DNA of 64,000 bases from Variovorax sp. ZS18.2.2 (GCF_024701975.1 NZ_JANLNM010000004.1:62001-126000); one strand, 5' to 3'. Shown: positions 1 through 8,529, numbered from the stretch's first letter. The notes: generated by a model not told the origin, from the sequence alone. Translations and numbers: made by a program.

Positions 1-1
1 C

Positions 2-280
2 AGCGCCACCAAGCATGCGGTGCGCGCTATCTCCGAAGGCTTGCGCGTCGAGATGGGCAACAGCGGCGTGCGCGTGACGGTGGTGTCGCCCGGCGCGGTC
101 GAGTCGGAGCTGAAGTTCGGCAGCACCGATGCTGAAGCCGCGGCCGGCGTGAAGGCGTTCTACGACGCGAACCAGATCCCGGCTGACGCGATCGCCCGCG
201 CGGTGGTCTACGCGGTGGAACAGCCGGCGAACGTGGACATCAACGAGGTGGTCGTGCGGCCGGTGTCGCAAGACTTCTGA
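2..280 (+). CDS. Short-chain dehydrogenase/reductase, C-terminal part (5' end outside the window)
   Basis: Only the last 92 codons are present. The visible part opens with a Ser-Ala-Thr-Lys-His-Ala segment, which is the helix after the catalytic Tyr of the classical SDR YxxxK motif; the Tyr itself lies just before base 1. It continues with the usual VVSPGAVESEL strand after the active site. SDRs use NAD(P)H to reduce carbonyls or oxidise alcohols, and the substrate cannot be read from this fragment. A hairpin follows the stop, so it probably belongs to an upstream transcription unit separate from the TetR gene. Confidence 0.85.
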   Translation, partial: SATKHAVRAISEGLRVEMGNSGVRVTVVSPGAVESELKFGSTDAEAAAGVKAFYDANQIPADAIARAVVYAVEQPANVDINEVVVRPVSQDF

Positions 281-285
281 TCGGG

Positions 286-306
286 GCGGGGCCAGTGCGG
301 CCCCGC
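286..306 (+). terminator. GC-rich hairpin after the SDR gene
   Basis: Perfect 8-bp stem (GCGGGGCC / GGCCCCGC) with a 5-base loop, starting 6 bases after the SDR stop codon. The run after the stem (ttcgtatcattt) is only weakly T-rich, so termination may be partial. It separates the SDR transcript from the TetR gene. Confidence 0.55.
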
Positions 307-374
307 TTCGTATCATTTAACCTTCCAGAATAGAAGGTCATTTGCGGCCAAAAGTGCAAAGCTCCCGCAAAATA

Positions 375-386
375 GAACGACCGTTC
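375..386. promoter_or_regulatory. Palindromic operator, probably for the TetR regulator
   Basis: The sequence GAACG-AC-CGTTC is a perfect 5-bp inverted repeat around a 2-base centre, 20 bases before the TetR start codon; a further TCGTT overlaps its right end. Palindromes of this size and place are typical autoregulatory TetR-family sites. A second inverted repeat, ACCTTC-N7-GAAGGT, lies at 320-338 and may be a further protein site. Binding by this regulator is inferred from position only. Confidence 0.5.
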
Positions 387-406
387 GTTTTATTCGGAGC
401 TCCACG

Positions 407-1102
407 ATGTCTGTCAATGCCGTTCCCGCCAAGCCGGCCCGCGCCGCCCAGAAAGGCCAGCAGACCAAGGCCGTGATCGTCGACGCCGCGCTGGCGTTGG
501 CGGCGCAGATCGGGCTCGAAGGCCTGTCGATCGGCGCAGTGGCCGAAATCACCAAGATGAGCAAGTCGGGCGTCTTCGCCCACTTCGGTTCGCGCGAGGA
601 ACTGCAGATCTCGGTGGTGCGCGAGTATCACGCACGTTTCGAGCAGGAAGTGTTCTTTCCTGCACTCTCGGCGCCGCGCGGCCTCCCGCGCCTTCGCGCC
701 ATGTTCGCCAACTGGATGAAGCGCACCTCGACCGAAATCGACTCGGGCTGCATCTACATCAGCGGCGCTTCCGAATTCGACGACCGTCCCGGCCCCGTGC
801 GCGATGCGCTGGTCGAGTCGGTCAGCATCTGGCAGGCCGCGGTGCTGCGGGCCATCGTGCAGTCGCAGACCGAAGGCCACCTTCGCGCGGATGCCGACGA
901 ACGCCAGGTCGCGTTCGAGATCCACGGCCTCATCCTCGCGCTGCACTACGAAGCCCGCTTTCTGCAGGTGCCCGGCTCCATCGGCCGCGCCACCGTCGGC
1001 TTCAACAACATCCTCGCGCGCAGCGCCACGCCCGATGCGCCGGTGGACCCGGCCGCTGCCGCACCGGCACCCGCCGGCCGGCGCCTCAAGCCCGTGCGCT
1101 GA
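407..1102 (+). CDS. TetR/AcrR family transcriptional regulator
   Basis: 231 residues. The N-terminal third (about residues 20-70) is a TetR helix-turn-helix: the segment GAVAEITKMSKSGVFAHFGSR matches the classic turn, recognition helix and F-x-H-F-x-S/N-R-E signature. The remainder is a helical ligand-binding and dimerisation domain with no specific assignment. The ATG has a purine-rich cggag site 7 bases upstream. It stands immediately upstream of, and co-directional with, the acyl-CoA dehydrogenase operon. By analogy with FadR/PsrA-type TetR proteins it may sense acyl-CoA and repress that operon; this is inference from context. Confidence 0.9.
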   Translation: MSVNAVPAKPARAAQKGQQTKAVIVDAALALAAQIGLEGLSIGAVAEITKMSKSGVFAHFGSREELQISVVREYHARFEQEVFFPALSAPRGLPRLRAMFANWMKRTSTEIDSGCIYISGASEFDDRPGPVRDALVESVSIWQAAVLRAIVQSQTEGHLRADADERQVAFEIHGLILALHYEARFLQVPGSIGRATVGFNNILARSATPDAPVDPAAAAPAPAGRRLKPVR

Positions 1103-1168
1103 GTGCGGCACCGTTTTCGCTTTCCCCTTTTTCTTCTTTCTATCTAGCTTCGACCAGGAGAGTCCCGG

Positions 1169-2965
1169 ATGCCTACCTACAACCCACCCGTGCGCGACAT
1201 GCAGTTCGTGCTGCACGAAGTGCTCAACGTCACCGAAGAACTCAAGGCACTCCCGGCCCACGCCGACACTGACGCCGACACCATCAACGCAGTGATCGAA
1301 GAGGCCGGCAAGTTCGCCGCCGAAGTGACCTTCCCGCTGAACATCAGCGGCGACGAAGAAGGCTGTGTGCTCGACAAGACCACGCACGAAGTCAAGACGC
1401 CCAAGGGCTTCAAGGGCGCCTACGCCAAGTACATCGAAGGCGGCTGGCCGGCGCTGTCGTGCGACCCGGCCTTCGGCGGCCAGGGCTTGCCCTTTGTGGT
1501 GAACCAGTGCCTGTTCGAGATGCTCAACAGCGCCAACCAAGCCTGGACCATGTACCCCGGCCTCTCGCACGGCGCGTACGAAGCGCTGGCGGCGCATGGC
1601 ACCGACGACCAGAAGAAGACCTACCTGCCCAAGCTCACGAGCGGCGAATGGACCGGCACCATGTGCCTGACCGAACCCCATTGCGGCACCGACCTGGGCC
1701 TCCTGCGCACCAAGGCCGAACCGCAGGCCGATGGCAGCTACCGCATCACCGGCAGCAAGATCTTCATCTCGGCCGGCGAGCACGACATGACCGACAACAT
1801 CATTCACCTGGTGCTGGCGCGCCTGCCGGACGCGCCCAAGGGCAGCAAGGGCATCAGCCTGTTCGTGGTGCCGAAGTTCAAGGTCAAGGCCGATGGTTCG
1901 CTCGGCGAGCGCAACCCGATCTTCTGTGCGGGCCTGGAGCACAAGATGGGCATCCACGGCAACGCCACCGCGCAGATCGTGATCGAAGGCGCCACCGGCA
2001 CGCTGGTGGGCGAGCCCAACAAGGGCCTGGCCGCGATGTTCGTGATGATGAATGCCGCGCGCCTGGGCGTGGGCAACCAGTCGCTGGGCCTGACCGAAGT
2101 GGCCTACCAGAACGCGCTGGCCTACGCCAAGGACCGCACGCAGATGCGCTCGCTCTCGGGCGTGAAGGCCAAGGACAAGGAAGCCGACCCGATCATCGTG
2201 CACCCCGACGTGCGCAAGATGCTGCTCACGGCCAAGGCGTTTGCCGAAGGCGGCCGTGCGCTGCAGATCTTCTGCACGCTGCTGCTCGACAAGGAGCACA
2301 ACCACCCTGATGAAAAGGTGCGCAAGGACTCGGGCGAACTGGTCGCGCTGCTCACGCCCATCGTCAAGGCCTTCATCACCGACAACGGCCACATCGCGAC
2401 CAATTCGTGCATGCAGGTGTTCGGCGGCCACGGCTTCATCAAGGAATGGGGCATGGAGCAGTTCGTGCGCGACAACCGCATCAACATGATCTACGAAGGC
2501 ACCAACACGATCCAGTCGCTGGACCTCTTGGGCCGCAAGATCCTGGGCAACAACGGTGCGTCGCTCAAGAAGTTCGGCAAGCTCGTCGCGAAGCTGGTGG
2601 AAGAAGAAGGCGTCAACGAGAAGATGGCCGAGTTCATCAACCCGATCGCGATGCTCGGCGACCAGCTCACCAAGTTCACGACCGAGATCGGTTTCAAGGG
2701 CTTCCAGAACCCCGACGAAGTGGGCGCCGCCGCGGTGGATTACCTCCGCGTGGCCGGCCACTTCGTGTTCGGCTACCTGTTCGCCCGCATGGCGCAGGTC
2801 GCGCTGCGCGAAATCGCCGCCGGCAACACCGACCCGTTCTACGTCGCCAAGCTGCAGACCGCGCGCTTCTATTTCGCCAAGCTGTTCCCCGAGACCGCGA
2901 CGCTGATGCGCACCGCGCGCGCCGGCAGCAAGGTGTTGATGGACACCGACGCAGCGCTGGCCTGA
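1169..2965 (+). CDS. Acyl-CoA dehydrogenase, long DmdC/FadE-like type
   Basis: 598 residues, the size of the long dehydrogenases that include 3-methylmercaptopropionyl-CoA dehydrogenase rather than the 380-residue classical enzymes. It oxidises an acyl-CoA to the trans-2-enoyl-CoA using FAD and hands electrons to ETF. The first 30 residues are the short N-terminal domain of this subfamily, followed by the FAD/substrate core (MCLTEPHCGTDLG near residue 165). The YEGTNTIQ motif carries the catalytic Glu at about residue 443, and a C-terminal helical extension follows. A good ribosome site (aggag) precedes the ATG. It is the first enzyme of the operon. Exact chain length or thioether preference cannot be told. 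Confidence 0.92.
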   Translation: MPTYNPPVRDMQFVLHEVLNVTEELKALPAHADTDADTINAVIEEAGKFAAEVTFPLNISGDEEGCVLDKTTHEVKTPKGFKGAYAKYIEGGWPALSCDPAFGGQGLPFVVNQCLFEMLNSANQAWTMYPGLSHGAYEALAAHGTDDQKKTYLPKLTSGEWTGTMCLTEPHCGTDLGLLRTKAEPQADGSYRITGSKIFISAGEHDMTDNIIHLVLARLPDAPKGSKGISLFVVPKFKVKADGSLGERNPIFCAGLEHKMGIHGNATAQIVIEGATGTLVGEPNKGLAAMFVMMNAARLGVGNQSLGLTEVAYQNALAYAKDRTQMRSLSGVKAKDKEADPIIVHPDVRKMLLTAKAFAEGGRALQIFCTLLLDKEHNHPDEKVRKDSGELVALLTPIVKAFITDNGHIATNSCMQVFGGHGFIKEWGMEQFVRDNRINMIYEGTNTIQSLDLLGRKILGNNGASLKKFGKLVAKLVEEEGVNEKMAEFINPIAMLGDQLTKFTTEIGFKGFQNPDEVGAAAVDYLRVAGHFVFGYLFARMAQVALREIAAGNTDPFYVAKLQTARFYFAKLFPETATLMRTARAGSKVLMDTDAALA

Positions 2966-3012
2966 GGCCCAAGGTCACTGTCCTTCTTCATCGTTCACAC
3001 CGGGAGCCGCTC

Positions 3013-3447
3013 ATGAAATCGACGCTTGCAGCCATCTTGTTCACCGTTACCGCCGCCTCGGCCATGGCCCAGAGCACCCCGGTGGGCCTGTGGCGCAACG
3101 CCGACGACAAGACCGGCGAGGTCAAGGCGGAGATCCGCATCGCCGAGACCAACGGCGCGCTCAGCGGCCGCATCGAGAAGTCGCTGAAGAAAGACACCAA
3201 GCCCGACGCGACCTGCGACGAATGCAGCGACGACCGCAAGGGCAAGCCCATCACGGGCCTGGAGATCATCCGCGGCGGCAAGAAGGCCGAGGGCAAGGAC
3301 GTCTGGGAAGGCGGCAAGATCCTCGACCCCGAGAACGGCAAGGAATACCGCGCGAGCTTCACGCCGATCGACGGTGGCAAGAAGCTCGAAGTGCGCGGCT
3401 ACCTTGGCCCCTTCTGGCGCACCCAAACCTGGACCCGCGCGCAGTAA
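3013..3447 (+). CDS. DUF2147 family exported protein
   Basis: 144 residues. A Sec signal peptide (MKSTLAAILFTVTAASAMAQ) spans residues 1-20 with an AMA-Q cleavage site, so the mature protein is periplasmic. The mature part shows the DUF2147 pattern: an early GLWRN motif, a CDECSDDRKGKPITGLEII segment, a DPENGKEYRA strand and the closing GYLGPFWRTQTWTR. The family is a small beta-rich, lipocalin-like fold of unknown function. The ATG at 3013 was chosen because it opens the signal peptide and follows the dehydrogenase by 47 bases. The gene sits between two beta-oxidation genes, a linkage seen elsewhere in Burkholderiales; its role there is unclear. Confidence 0.85.
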   Translation: MKSTLAAILFTVTAASAMAQSTPVGLWRNADDKTGEVKAEIRIAETNGALSGRIEKSLKKDTKPDATCDECSDDRKGKPITGLEIIRGGKKAEGKDVWEGGKILDPENGKEYRASFTPIDGGKKLEVRGYLGPFWRTQTWTRAQ

Positions 3448-3486
3448 CGCAGCCGCGCGCATTCAACCGAAGAAATACCAAGCAAC

Positions 3487-5886
3487 ATGTCCCGATTTCA
3501 AGTGAAGAAGGTCGCCGTGCTCGGCGCCGGCGTGATGGGCGCGCAGATTGCGGCCCACCTCGTCAACGTGCGCGTGCCCGTCGTGCTGTTCGATCTGGCA
3601 GCCAAGGAAGGCCCCAAGAACGGCATCGTCACGCGCGCCATCGACAACCTCAAGAAGCTCAAGCCCGCACCGCTCGGTGACGTGGCCGATGCGGGCCTGA
3701 TCGAGCAGGCCAACTATGACGACGACCTCGCCAAGCTCGGCGAGTGCGACCTCATCATCGAAGCCATTGCCGAGCGCATGGACTGGAAGCTCGATCTCTA
3801 CAAGAAGATCGCGCCGCACGTGGCCAAGCATTCGATCCTGGCCTCGAACACCTCGGGCCTGTCGATCACCAAGCTGAGCGAAGCGTTGCCTGAAGCGTTG
3901 AAGCCGCGCTTCTGCGGCATTCACTTCTTCAACCCGCCGCGCTACATGTTCCTGGTGGAGCTGATCAACACGCCCACCACGCAGCCGCAGGTGCTCGACG
4001 ACCTGGAGGCCTTCGTCACCAGCACGCTCGGCAAGGGCGTGGTGCGCGCGCACGACACGCCCAACTTCATCGCCAATCGCGTCGGCATCGCCGGCATGCT
4101 GGCCACGCTGAAGGAAGTCGAGAAGTTCGGCTTGACGCCCGACGTGGTGGACGACCTCACCGGCAAGAAGCTGGGCCGCGCGAGCTCGGGCACCTTCCGC
4201 ACCGCCGACGTGGTGGGCCTGGACACGATGGCCCACGTCGTGAAGACGCTGCAGGACAACCTGAACGCCGAGAGCGACCCGTTCTACGCCAACTTCTCGA
4301 CCCCGCCGGTGCTCGCCAAGCTGCTGGAGCTGGGCAACCTGGGCCAGAAGACCAAGGCCGGTTTCTTCAAGAAGGTCGGCCGCGACATCCTGCGCTTCGA
4401 CCTCCAGAGCGGCGAGTACGTGCCCGCCGGCGCGAAGGCCGACGAGGTGTATGGCCGCATGCTCAAGAAGCCCGCGGGCGAACGCCTGAAGCTCCTGCGC
4501 GAGAGCGAAGGACCGCAGGGCCAGTTCCTCTGGGCGATTTTGCGCGACGGGTTCCACTACGCCGCCGTGCACCTAGCCGACATCGCCGAGAGCGCGCGCG
4601 ACATCGACTTCGCGATGCGCTGGGGCTTCGGCATGAAGCAGGGCCCCTTCGAGCTCTGGCAGGAAGCCGGCTGGGCGCAGGTCGCCAAGTGGGTGCAGGA
4701 AGACATCGACGCCGGCAAGGCGCTGAGCACCGTGCCGCTGCCCAAGTGGGTGTTCGAAGGCGCCGTGGCCAAGGCCGGTGGCGTGCACACGCCCGAAGGC
4801 TCGTGGAGCGCGTCGCAGGGCCAGTTCGTTCCGCAACGCAAGTTGCCGGTGCACGACCGCCAGCTGTTTCCCGAGAGCGTGCTCGGCGCGAACGCGCCCG
4901 ACGCGAACACCGCGGGCACGACGATCAGCGACGAAGGCGACGTGCGCGTGTGGACGCTCGACGGCGAAGTGCTCATTGCAAGCATCCATTCGAAGATGCA
5001 CGCCATCAGCCCCGATGTGGCCGAAGCGCTGGGCGCCGCGGTGGAGTTGGCCGAGGCTGAATACAAGGGCCTGGTGATCTGGTCGCCCGACGAGATGTTC
5101 TCGGTCGGCGCCGACCTGCAGGCGATGCTGCCGGCCTTCGTGGTCGCGGGCATCGGCGCAGTCGAAGGCGCGGAAGAAGAGCTGCAGAACGTGATGCTCA
5201 AGATTCGCTACGCCAGTGTGCCGGTCGTGTCGGCCGTGCGCGGCCTGGCGCTGGGCGGCGGTTGCGAGCTGGCCGTGTATTCGGCCAAGCGCGTGGCTGC
5301 GATGGAAAGCTACATCGGCCTGGTCGAAGTGGGCGTGGGCCTGATCCCCGGCGCGGGCGGCCTGACCTACATCGCACGCCGTGCGGCCGAGAACGCATCG
5401 GCTTCCACGGGCACAGACCTGCTGCCTTTCCTCACCGAAGGCTTCACCGCCGCGGCGATGGCGAAGGTCGGCACGGGCGCGCTCGATTCGAAGAAGCTGG
5501 GCTACCTGCTCGACAGCGACGTGATCGTGCCCAACAAGGACGAACTGCTCTACGTCGCGCTGCAGCAAGCCAAGGCGATGGCCGACGCTGGCTACCGCGC
5601 ACCGCTGCGCCGCACCTTCCGCGTGGCGGGCCGCAGCGGCGCCGCGACGATCAAGGGCCAGCTGGTGAACATGCGCGACGGCGGCTTCATCAGCGCGCAC
5701 GACTTCCACATCGCGAGCCTGATCGCGAACGTGGTCACCGGCGGCGACGTGGACGCGGGCTCGCTCGTGACCGAGGAATACCTGATGACGCTGGAGCGCA
5801 AGGCGTTCTGCTCGCTCATCGTGCATCCCAAGACGCAGGAGCGGATCATGGGGATGTTGAGCACGGGGAAGCCGGTGCGCAACTGA
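3487..5886 (+). CDS. Fused 3-hydroxyacyl-CoA dehydrogenase / enoyl-CoA hydratase
   Basis: 799 residues. The NAD-binding Rossmann motif GAGVMGAQIA is at residues 13-22, followed by the substrate part (HFFNPPRYM) and the C-terminal helical dehydrogenase domain. A crotonase domain occupies about residues 490-700, with the oxyanion segment LALGGGCELAVY near 585. The order dehydrogenase then hydratase is that of the FadN-type enzyme of Gram-positives and many proteobacteria, the reverse of E. coli FadB/FadJ. It would hydrate enoyl-CoA and oxidise the (S)-3-hydroxyacyl-CoA. It belongs with the upstream dehydrogenase and the thiolase at 6360. The ribosome site before the ATG is weak. Confidence 0.93.
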   Translation: MSRFQVKKVAVLGAGVMGAQIAAHLVNVRVPVVLFDLAAKEGPKNGIVTRAIDNLKKLKPAPLGDVADAGLIEQANYDDDLAKLGECDLIIEAIAERMDWKLDLYKKIAPHVAKHSILASNTSGLSITKLSEALPEALKPRFCGIHFFNPPRYMFLVELINTPTTQPQVLDDLEAFVTSTLGKGVVRAHDTPNFIANRVGIAGMLATLKEVEKFGLTPDVVDDLTGKKLGRASSGTFRTADVVGLDTMAHVVKTLQDNLNAESDPFYANFSTPPVLAKLLELGNLGQKTKAGFFKKVGRDILRFDLQSGEYVPAGAKADEVYGRMLKKPAGERLKLLRESEGPQGQFLWAILRDGFHYAAVHLADIAESARDIDFAMRWGFGMKQGPFELWQEAGWAQVAKWVQEDIDAGKALSTVPLPKWVFEGAVAKAGGVHTPEGSWSASQGQFVPQRKLPVHDRQLFPESVLGANAPDANTAGTTISDEGDVRVWTLDGEVLIASIHSKMHAISPDVAEALGAAVELAEAEYKGLVIWSPDEMFSVGADLQAMLPAFVVAGIGAVEGAEEELQNVMLKIRYASVPVVSAVRGLALGGGCELAVYSAKRVAAMESYIGLVEVGVGLIPGAGGLTYIARRAAENASASTGTDLLPFLTEGFTAAAMAKVGTGALDSKKLGYLLDSDVIVPNKDELLYVALQQAKAMADAGYRAPLRRTFRVAGRSGAATIKGQLVNMRDGGFISAHDFHIASLIANVVTGGDVDAGSLVTEEYLMTLERKAFCSLIVHPKTQERIMGMLSTGKPVRN

Positions 5887-5901
5887 CGAGGTTCCCTCTT
5901 C

Positions 5902-5941
5902 CTCCTTCCCCCTCTGGGGGAAGGCCGGGATGGGGGCAAGC
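5902..5941. repeat. REP-like palindromic repeat, left copy flanking the DUF559 gene
   Basis: A 40-base unit built of a perfect 9-bp stem (CCTTCCCCC / GGGGGAAGG, 5904-5924, 3-base TCT loop) followed by a tail (gggatgggggcaagc). It is the inverted counterpart of the copy at 6301-6340, with 38 of 40 positions identical. It starts 15 bases after the stop codon of the dehydrogenase/hydratase gene. Confidence 0.85.
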
Positions 5942-5946
5942 AGCCT

Positions 5947-6363
5947 ATGCAAAACCAATCCACTCCCAAAGCACAGCAGAACGCCCGCGCTCTGCGAGGC
6001 GAGATGACCGATTCCGAGCGCAGGCTTTGGAGCGGAATTCGAAGCGAGCAACTGGGGGTGAAGTTTCGTCGCCAGCACCCGATCGGCAATTTCATCGCTG
6101 ACTTTGCATGCCTCGACCCCAAGCTGATTGTCGAGATCGACGGATCGCAACACCAGGCGCAAGAAGGCTACGACGCGCGGCGCGATGCCTTCCTGCGTGC
6201 ACAGGGATTCGACGTGCTGCGTTTCGCGTCAAACGATCCGTTTGTCAATTTTGAAGGGGTGCTTCAGGCTGTCATCAACCGATTGGACGAGTTGAAGGCC
6301 GCTTGCCCCCATCCCAACCTTCCCCCAGAGGGGGAAGGAGCCAAATCCAGGAGCTACCCATGA
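5947..6363 (+). CDS. DUF559 domain protein, predicted PD-(D/E)XK-like endonuclease
   Basis: 138 residues. The conserved core of DUF559 is clear: the N-terminal ARALRGEMTDSERRLW helix, KFRRQHPIG, then FIADFACLDPKLIVEIDGSQH with the likely metal-binding Asp52, Glu63 and Asp65. The family is related to Vsr-type nicking endonucleases; the biological role is unknown. The gene begins 6 bases after one REP-like repeat, and its last 20 codons are encoded by the inverted copy (giving the odd PHPNLPPEGEG tail). Its TGA overlaps the thiolase ATG by three bases within ATGA, which suggests coupled translation. It interrupts an otherwise logical beta-oxidation operon, so it looks like an inserted cassette. 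Confidence 0.85.
   Translation: MQNQSTPKAQQNARALRGEMTDSERRLWSGIRSEQLGVKFRRQHPIGNFIADFACLDPKLIVEIDGSQHQAQEGYDARRDAFLRAQGFDVLRFASNDPFVNFEGVLQAVINRLDELKAACPHPNLPPEGEGAKSRSYP
6301..6340. repeat. REP-like palindromic repeat, right copy flanking the DUF559 gene
   Basis: Inverted copy of the repeat at 5902-5941: tail first (gcttgcccccatcccaa), then the 9-bp stem CCTTCCCCC / GGGGGAAGG at 6318-6338 with an AGA loop. It differs from the left copy at only two positions. It lies inside the DUF559 reading frame and ends 19 bases before the thiolase start. Confidence 0.85.
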
Positions 6364-7556
6364 AACAGATTCAAGACGCCTACATCGTCTCCGCCACCCG
6401 CACCCCCATCGGCAAGTCCCACCGCGGCTACTTCCGCAACTACCGTCCCGACGACCTGCTCGCGACGACGCTGAAGGCTGCGCTCGCCGCCGTGCCGGGA
6501 CTCGACCCCAAGGCCATCGAAGACATCATCTGCGGCTGTGCGATTCCCGAATCGCAGCAGGGCCTGAACGTCGCGCGCATCGGCGCGGTGCTCGCGGGCC
6601 TGCCGACCAGCATCGGCGGCATCACTGTCAACCGCTTCTGCGCCTCGGGTCTCTCGGCCGTGCAGATGGCGGCGGACCGCATCCGTGTCGGCGAAGCCGA
6701 CGTGATGATCGCGGCCGGTGTCGAGAGCATGAGCATGGTGCCGATGATGGGCAACTCGCCGTCGCTGTCGCCTTCCATCTTCGAGCGCGAAGGCGACGTG
6801 GGCATTGCCTACGGCATGGGCCTCACGGCCGAGAAGGTCGCGCAGCAGTGGAAGGTGAGCCGCGAGGCGCAGGACGAGTTCGCGCTCGCCTCGCACCAGA
6901 AGGCACTGGCCGCGCAGAAGGCCGGCAAGTTCGCCGACGAGATCACGCCCATCGAAGTGACTGACCGCGCGCCGAACCTGGAGACCGGCGAGTCGATTGC
7001 CAAGACCCGCACCGTGAACCTGGACGAAGGCGCGCGCCCCGACACCAGCCTCGAAGGCTTGGCCAAGCTGCGCACCGTGTTCGCCGCGCGCGGCACCGTG
7101 ACGGCCGGCAACAGCTCACAGACCTCCGACGGCGCGGGCGCGCTGATCCTCGCGAGCGAGAAGGCCGTCAAGCAATACGGCCTCACGCCGCTCGCGCGCT
7201 TCGTGAGCTTCGCGAGCAAGGGCGTGCCGCCGCACATCATGGGCATCGGCCCGATCGAGGCCATTCCCGCTGCGCTGCGCTATGCCGGCCTCAAGCACGA
7301 GGACATCGACTGGTTCGAGCTCAACGAAGCCTTCGCCGCGCAATCGCTCGCGGTGATCAACACGCTGGGGCTCGACCCGTCGAAGGTCAACCCGATGGGT
7401 GGCGCGATTGCACTGGGCCATCCGCTCGGCGCGACCGGCGCGATCCGCGCGGCGACCGTGGTGCATGCGCTGCGCCGCGAGAACCTGAAGTACGGCATGG
7501 TCACGATGTGCGTGGGCATGGGGCAAGGCGCTGCAGGAATTTTCGAACGCGTCTGA
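6360..7556 (+). CDS. fadA: Acetyl-CoA C-acyltransferase (3-ketoacyl-CoA thiolase)
   Basis: 398 residues, the normal thiolase length. The nucleophilic Cys is at residue 94 in [12 protein letters not shown], the His at 354 in GGAIALGHPLGATGA, and the acid/base Cys at 384 in TMCVGMGQGAAG. It cleaves 3-ketoacyl-CoA with CoA to acetyl-CoA and a shortened acyl-CoA, the last step after the 3487-5886 enzyme. The start MKQIQDAYIVSATRTPIG was chosen because it matches thiolase N-termini and has AGGAG 8 bases upstream; a longer in-frame extension would read through the REP repeat and is unlikely. The fadA symbol reflects family and context. Confidence 0.93.
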   Translation: MKQIQDAYIVSATRTPIGKSHRGYFRNYRPDDLLATTLKAALAAVPGLDPKAIEDIICGCAIPESQQGLNVARIGAVLAGLPTSIGGITVNRFCASGLSAVQMAADRIRVGEADVMIAAGVESMSMVPMMGNSPSLSPSIFEREGDVGIAYGMGLTAEKVAQQWKVSREAQDEFALASHQKALAAQKAGKFADEITPIEVTDRAPNLETGESIAKTRTVNLDEGARPDTSLEGLAKLRTVFAARGTVTAGNSSQTSDGAGALILASEKAVKQYGLTPLARFVSFASKGVPPHIMGIGPIEAIPAALRYAGLKHEDIDWFELNEAFAAQSLAVINTLGLDPSKVNPMGGAIALGHPLGATGAIRAATVVHALRRENLKYGMVTMCVGMGQGAAGIFERV

Positions 7557-7611
7557 TCGACTACGCGCAAGACACCACGACGAGTGCCAGCGCAACGAAG
7601 GAGACAACTTC

Positions 7612-8529
7612 ATGCAGACGCAGCAACTCCCGGTCGACGGCGGCGCGCAGCAACTGGCGGTGCGCCGCTACGAGCCCGCCGGCGCACCGCGCGCCAGCAT
7701 CGTGATCGGCGGCGCGATGGGCGTGCGCCAATCGTTCTATGAACCCTTCGCGCAATGGCTCGCCAGCCAGGGCCTGCGCGTCTGGACCTTCGACTACCGG
7801 GGCTCGGGCGACTCGCGCGGCAATGCACCGCTGCGTGGCTTCAAGGCCGACCTGTTCGACTGGGCACGCGATTACGAAGCGGTGATCGACACCGCCAAGG
7901 CCGCGCTTCCCGATGAACCTCTCTACCTGCTGGGCCACAGCCTCGGCGCGCAGCTGCCGGGCTTCCTGCAGCGTCCCGAGCAGGTCGCGGGCCTCATCAG
8001 CATCGCGGCCGGCAGCGGCTACTGGCGCGAGAACGCGCCGAGGCTCAAGCGCAGCATCCTGTACTTCTGGTTCGTGCTCGTGCCGCTGGTCACGCGGCTG
8101 TTCGGCTACTTTCCGGGTCGCAAGCTGAAAAAGGTCGGCGACCTGCCGCGCGGCGTGATCCTGCAATGGCGGCGCTGGTGCCTCCACCCGCGCTACAGCC
8201 TGGGCGCGGAAGGTGAGCTGGCCGCGCGAAGCTATGGGCGCGTGCGCTTCCCGGTGCTCGCGCTGTCGATCGCCGACGACGAACTGATGACGCTCGCCGG
8301 CACCGAGAGCCTGCTGAGCTTCTACACGGGCGCGCCGAGCGCGGTCGAGCGCATCGCACCGGCCGACGTGCAGGCGCGGCGCATCGGGCACTTCGGCTTC
8401 TTCCGCGAGCAGTTCAGCCAGAGCCTCTGGCCGAGCATGGTCGATAAGCTGCACCGGCTGGCCGCTCTTACCGCACCTGCCGCGCCTGCGGCGGTGCAGC
8501 ACGCCAACGTCCCGCACACGACTGCGTGA
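7612..8529 (+). CDS. Alpha/beta hydrolase
   Basis: 305 residues with an alpha/beta hydrolase fold. The nucleophile elbow LLGHSLGAQ places Ser110. An earlier FDYRGSGDSRG strand is typical of the lid-less esterase/lipase branch, and HFGFF near residue 262 holds the likely catalytic His. No signal peptide is seen, so it should be cytoplasmic. A strong ribosome site (aaggagac) precedes the ATG. Co-direction with thiolase and thioesterase genes suggests it acts on an ester, thioester or lactone of the same catabolic route; the substrate is unknown. Confidence 0.85.
   Translation: MQTQQLPVDGGAQQLAVRRYEPAGAPRASIVIGGAMGVRQSFYEPFAQWLASQGLRVWTFDYRGSGDSRGNAPLRGFKADLFDWARDYEAVIDTAKAALPDEPLYLLGHSLGAQLPGFLQRPEQVAGLISIAAGSGYWRENAPRLKRSILYFWFVLVPLVTRLFGYFPGRKLKKVGDLPRGVILQWRRWCLHPRYSLGAEGELAARSYGRVRFPVLALSIADDELMTLAGTESLLSFYTGAPSAVERIAPADVQARRIGHFGFFREQFSQSLWPSMVDKLHRLAALTAPAAPAAVQHANVPHTTA

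Noticed and set aside
338..2761. Very long open frame (807 codons) on the - strand
   Set aside because: It is antisense to the TetR and acyl-CoA dehydrogenase genes, whose domains, ribosome sites and start codons are clear. The frame has a His/Arg/Gly-rich composition with no domain, the usual shadow of GC-rich coding DNA.
6303..6359. Longer thiolase start 19 codons upstream
   Set aside because: It would translate through the REP-like repeat and give a Pro/Arg-rich leader not found on thiolases; the ATG at 6360 has a good ribosome site and matches the family N-terminus.
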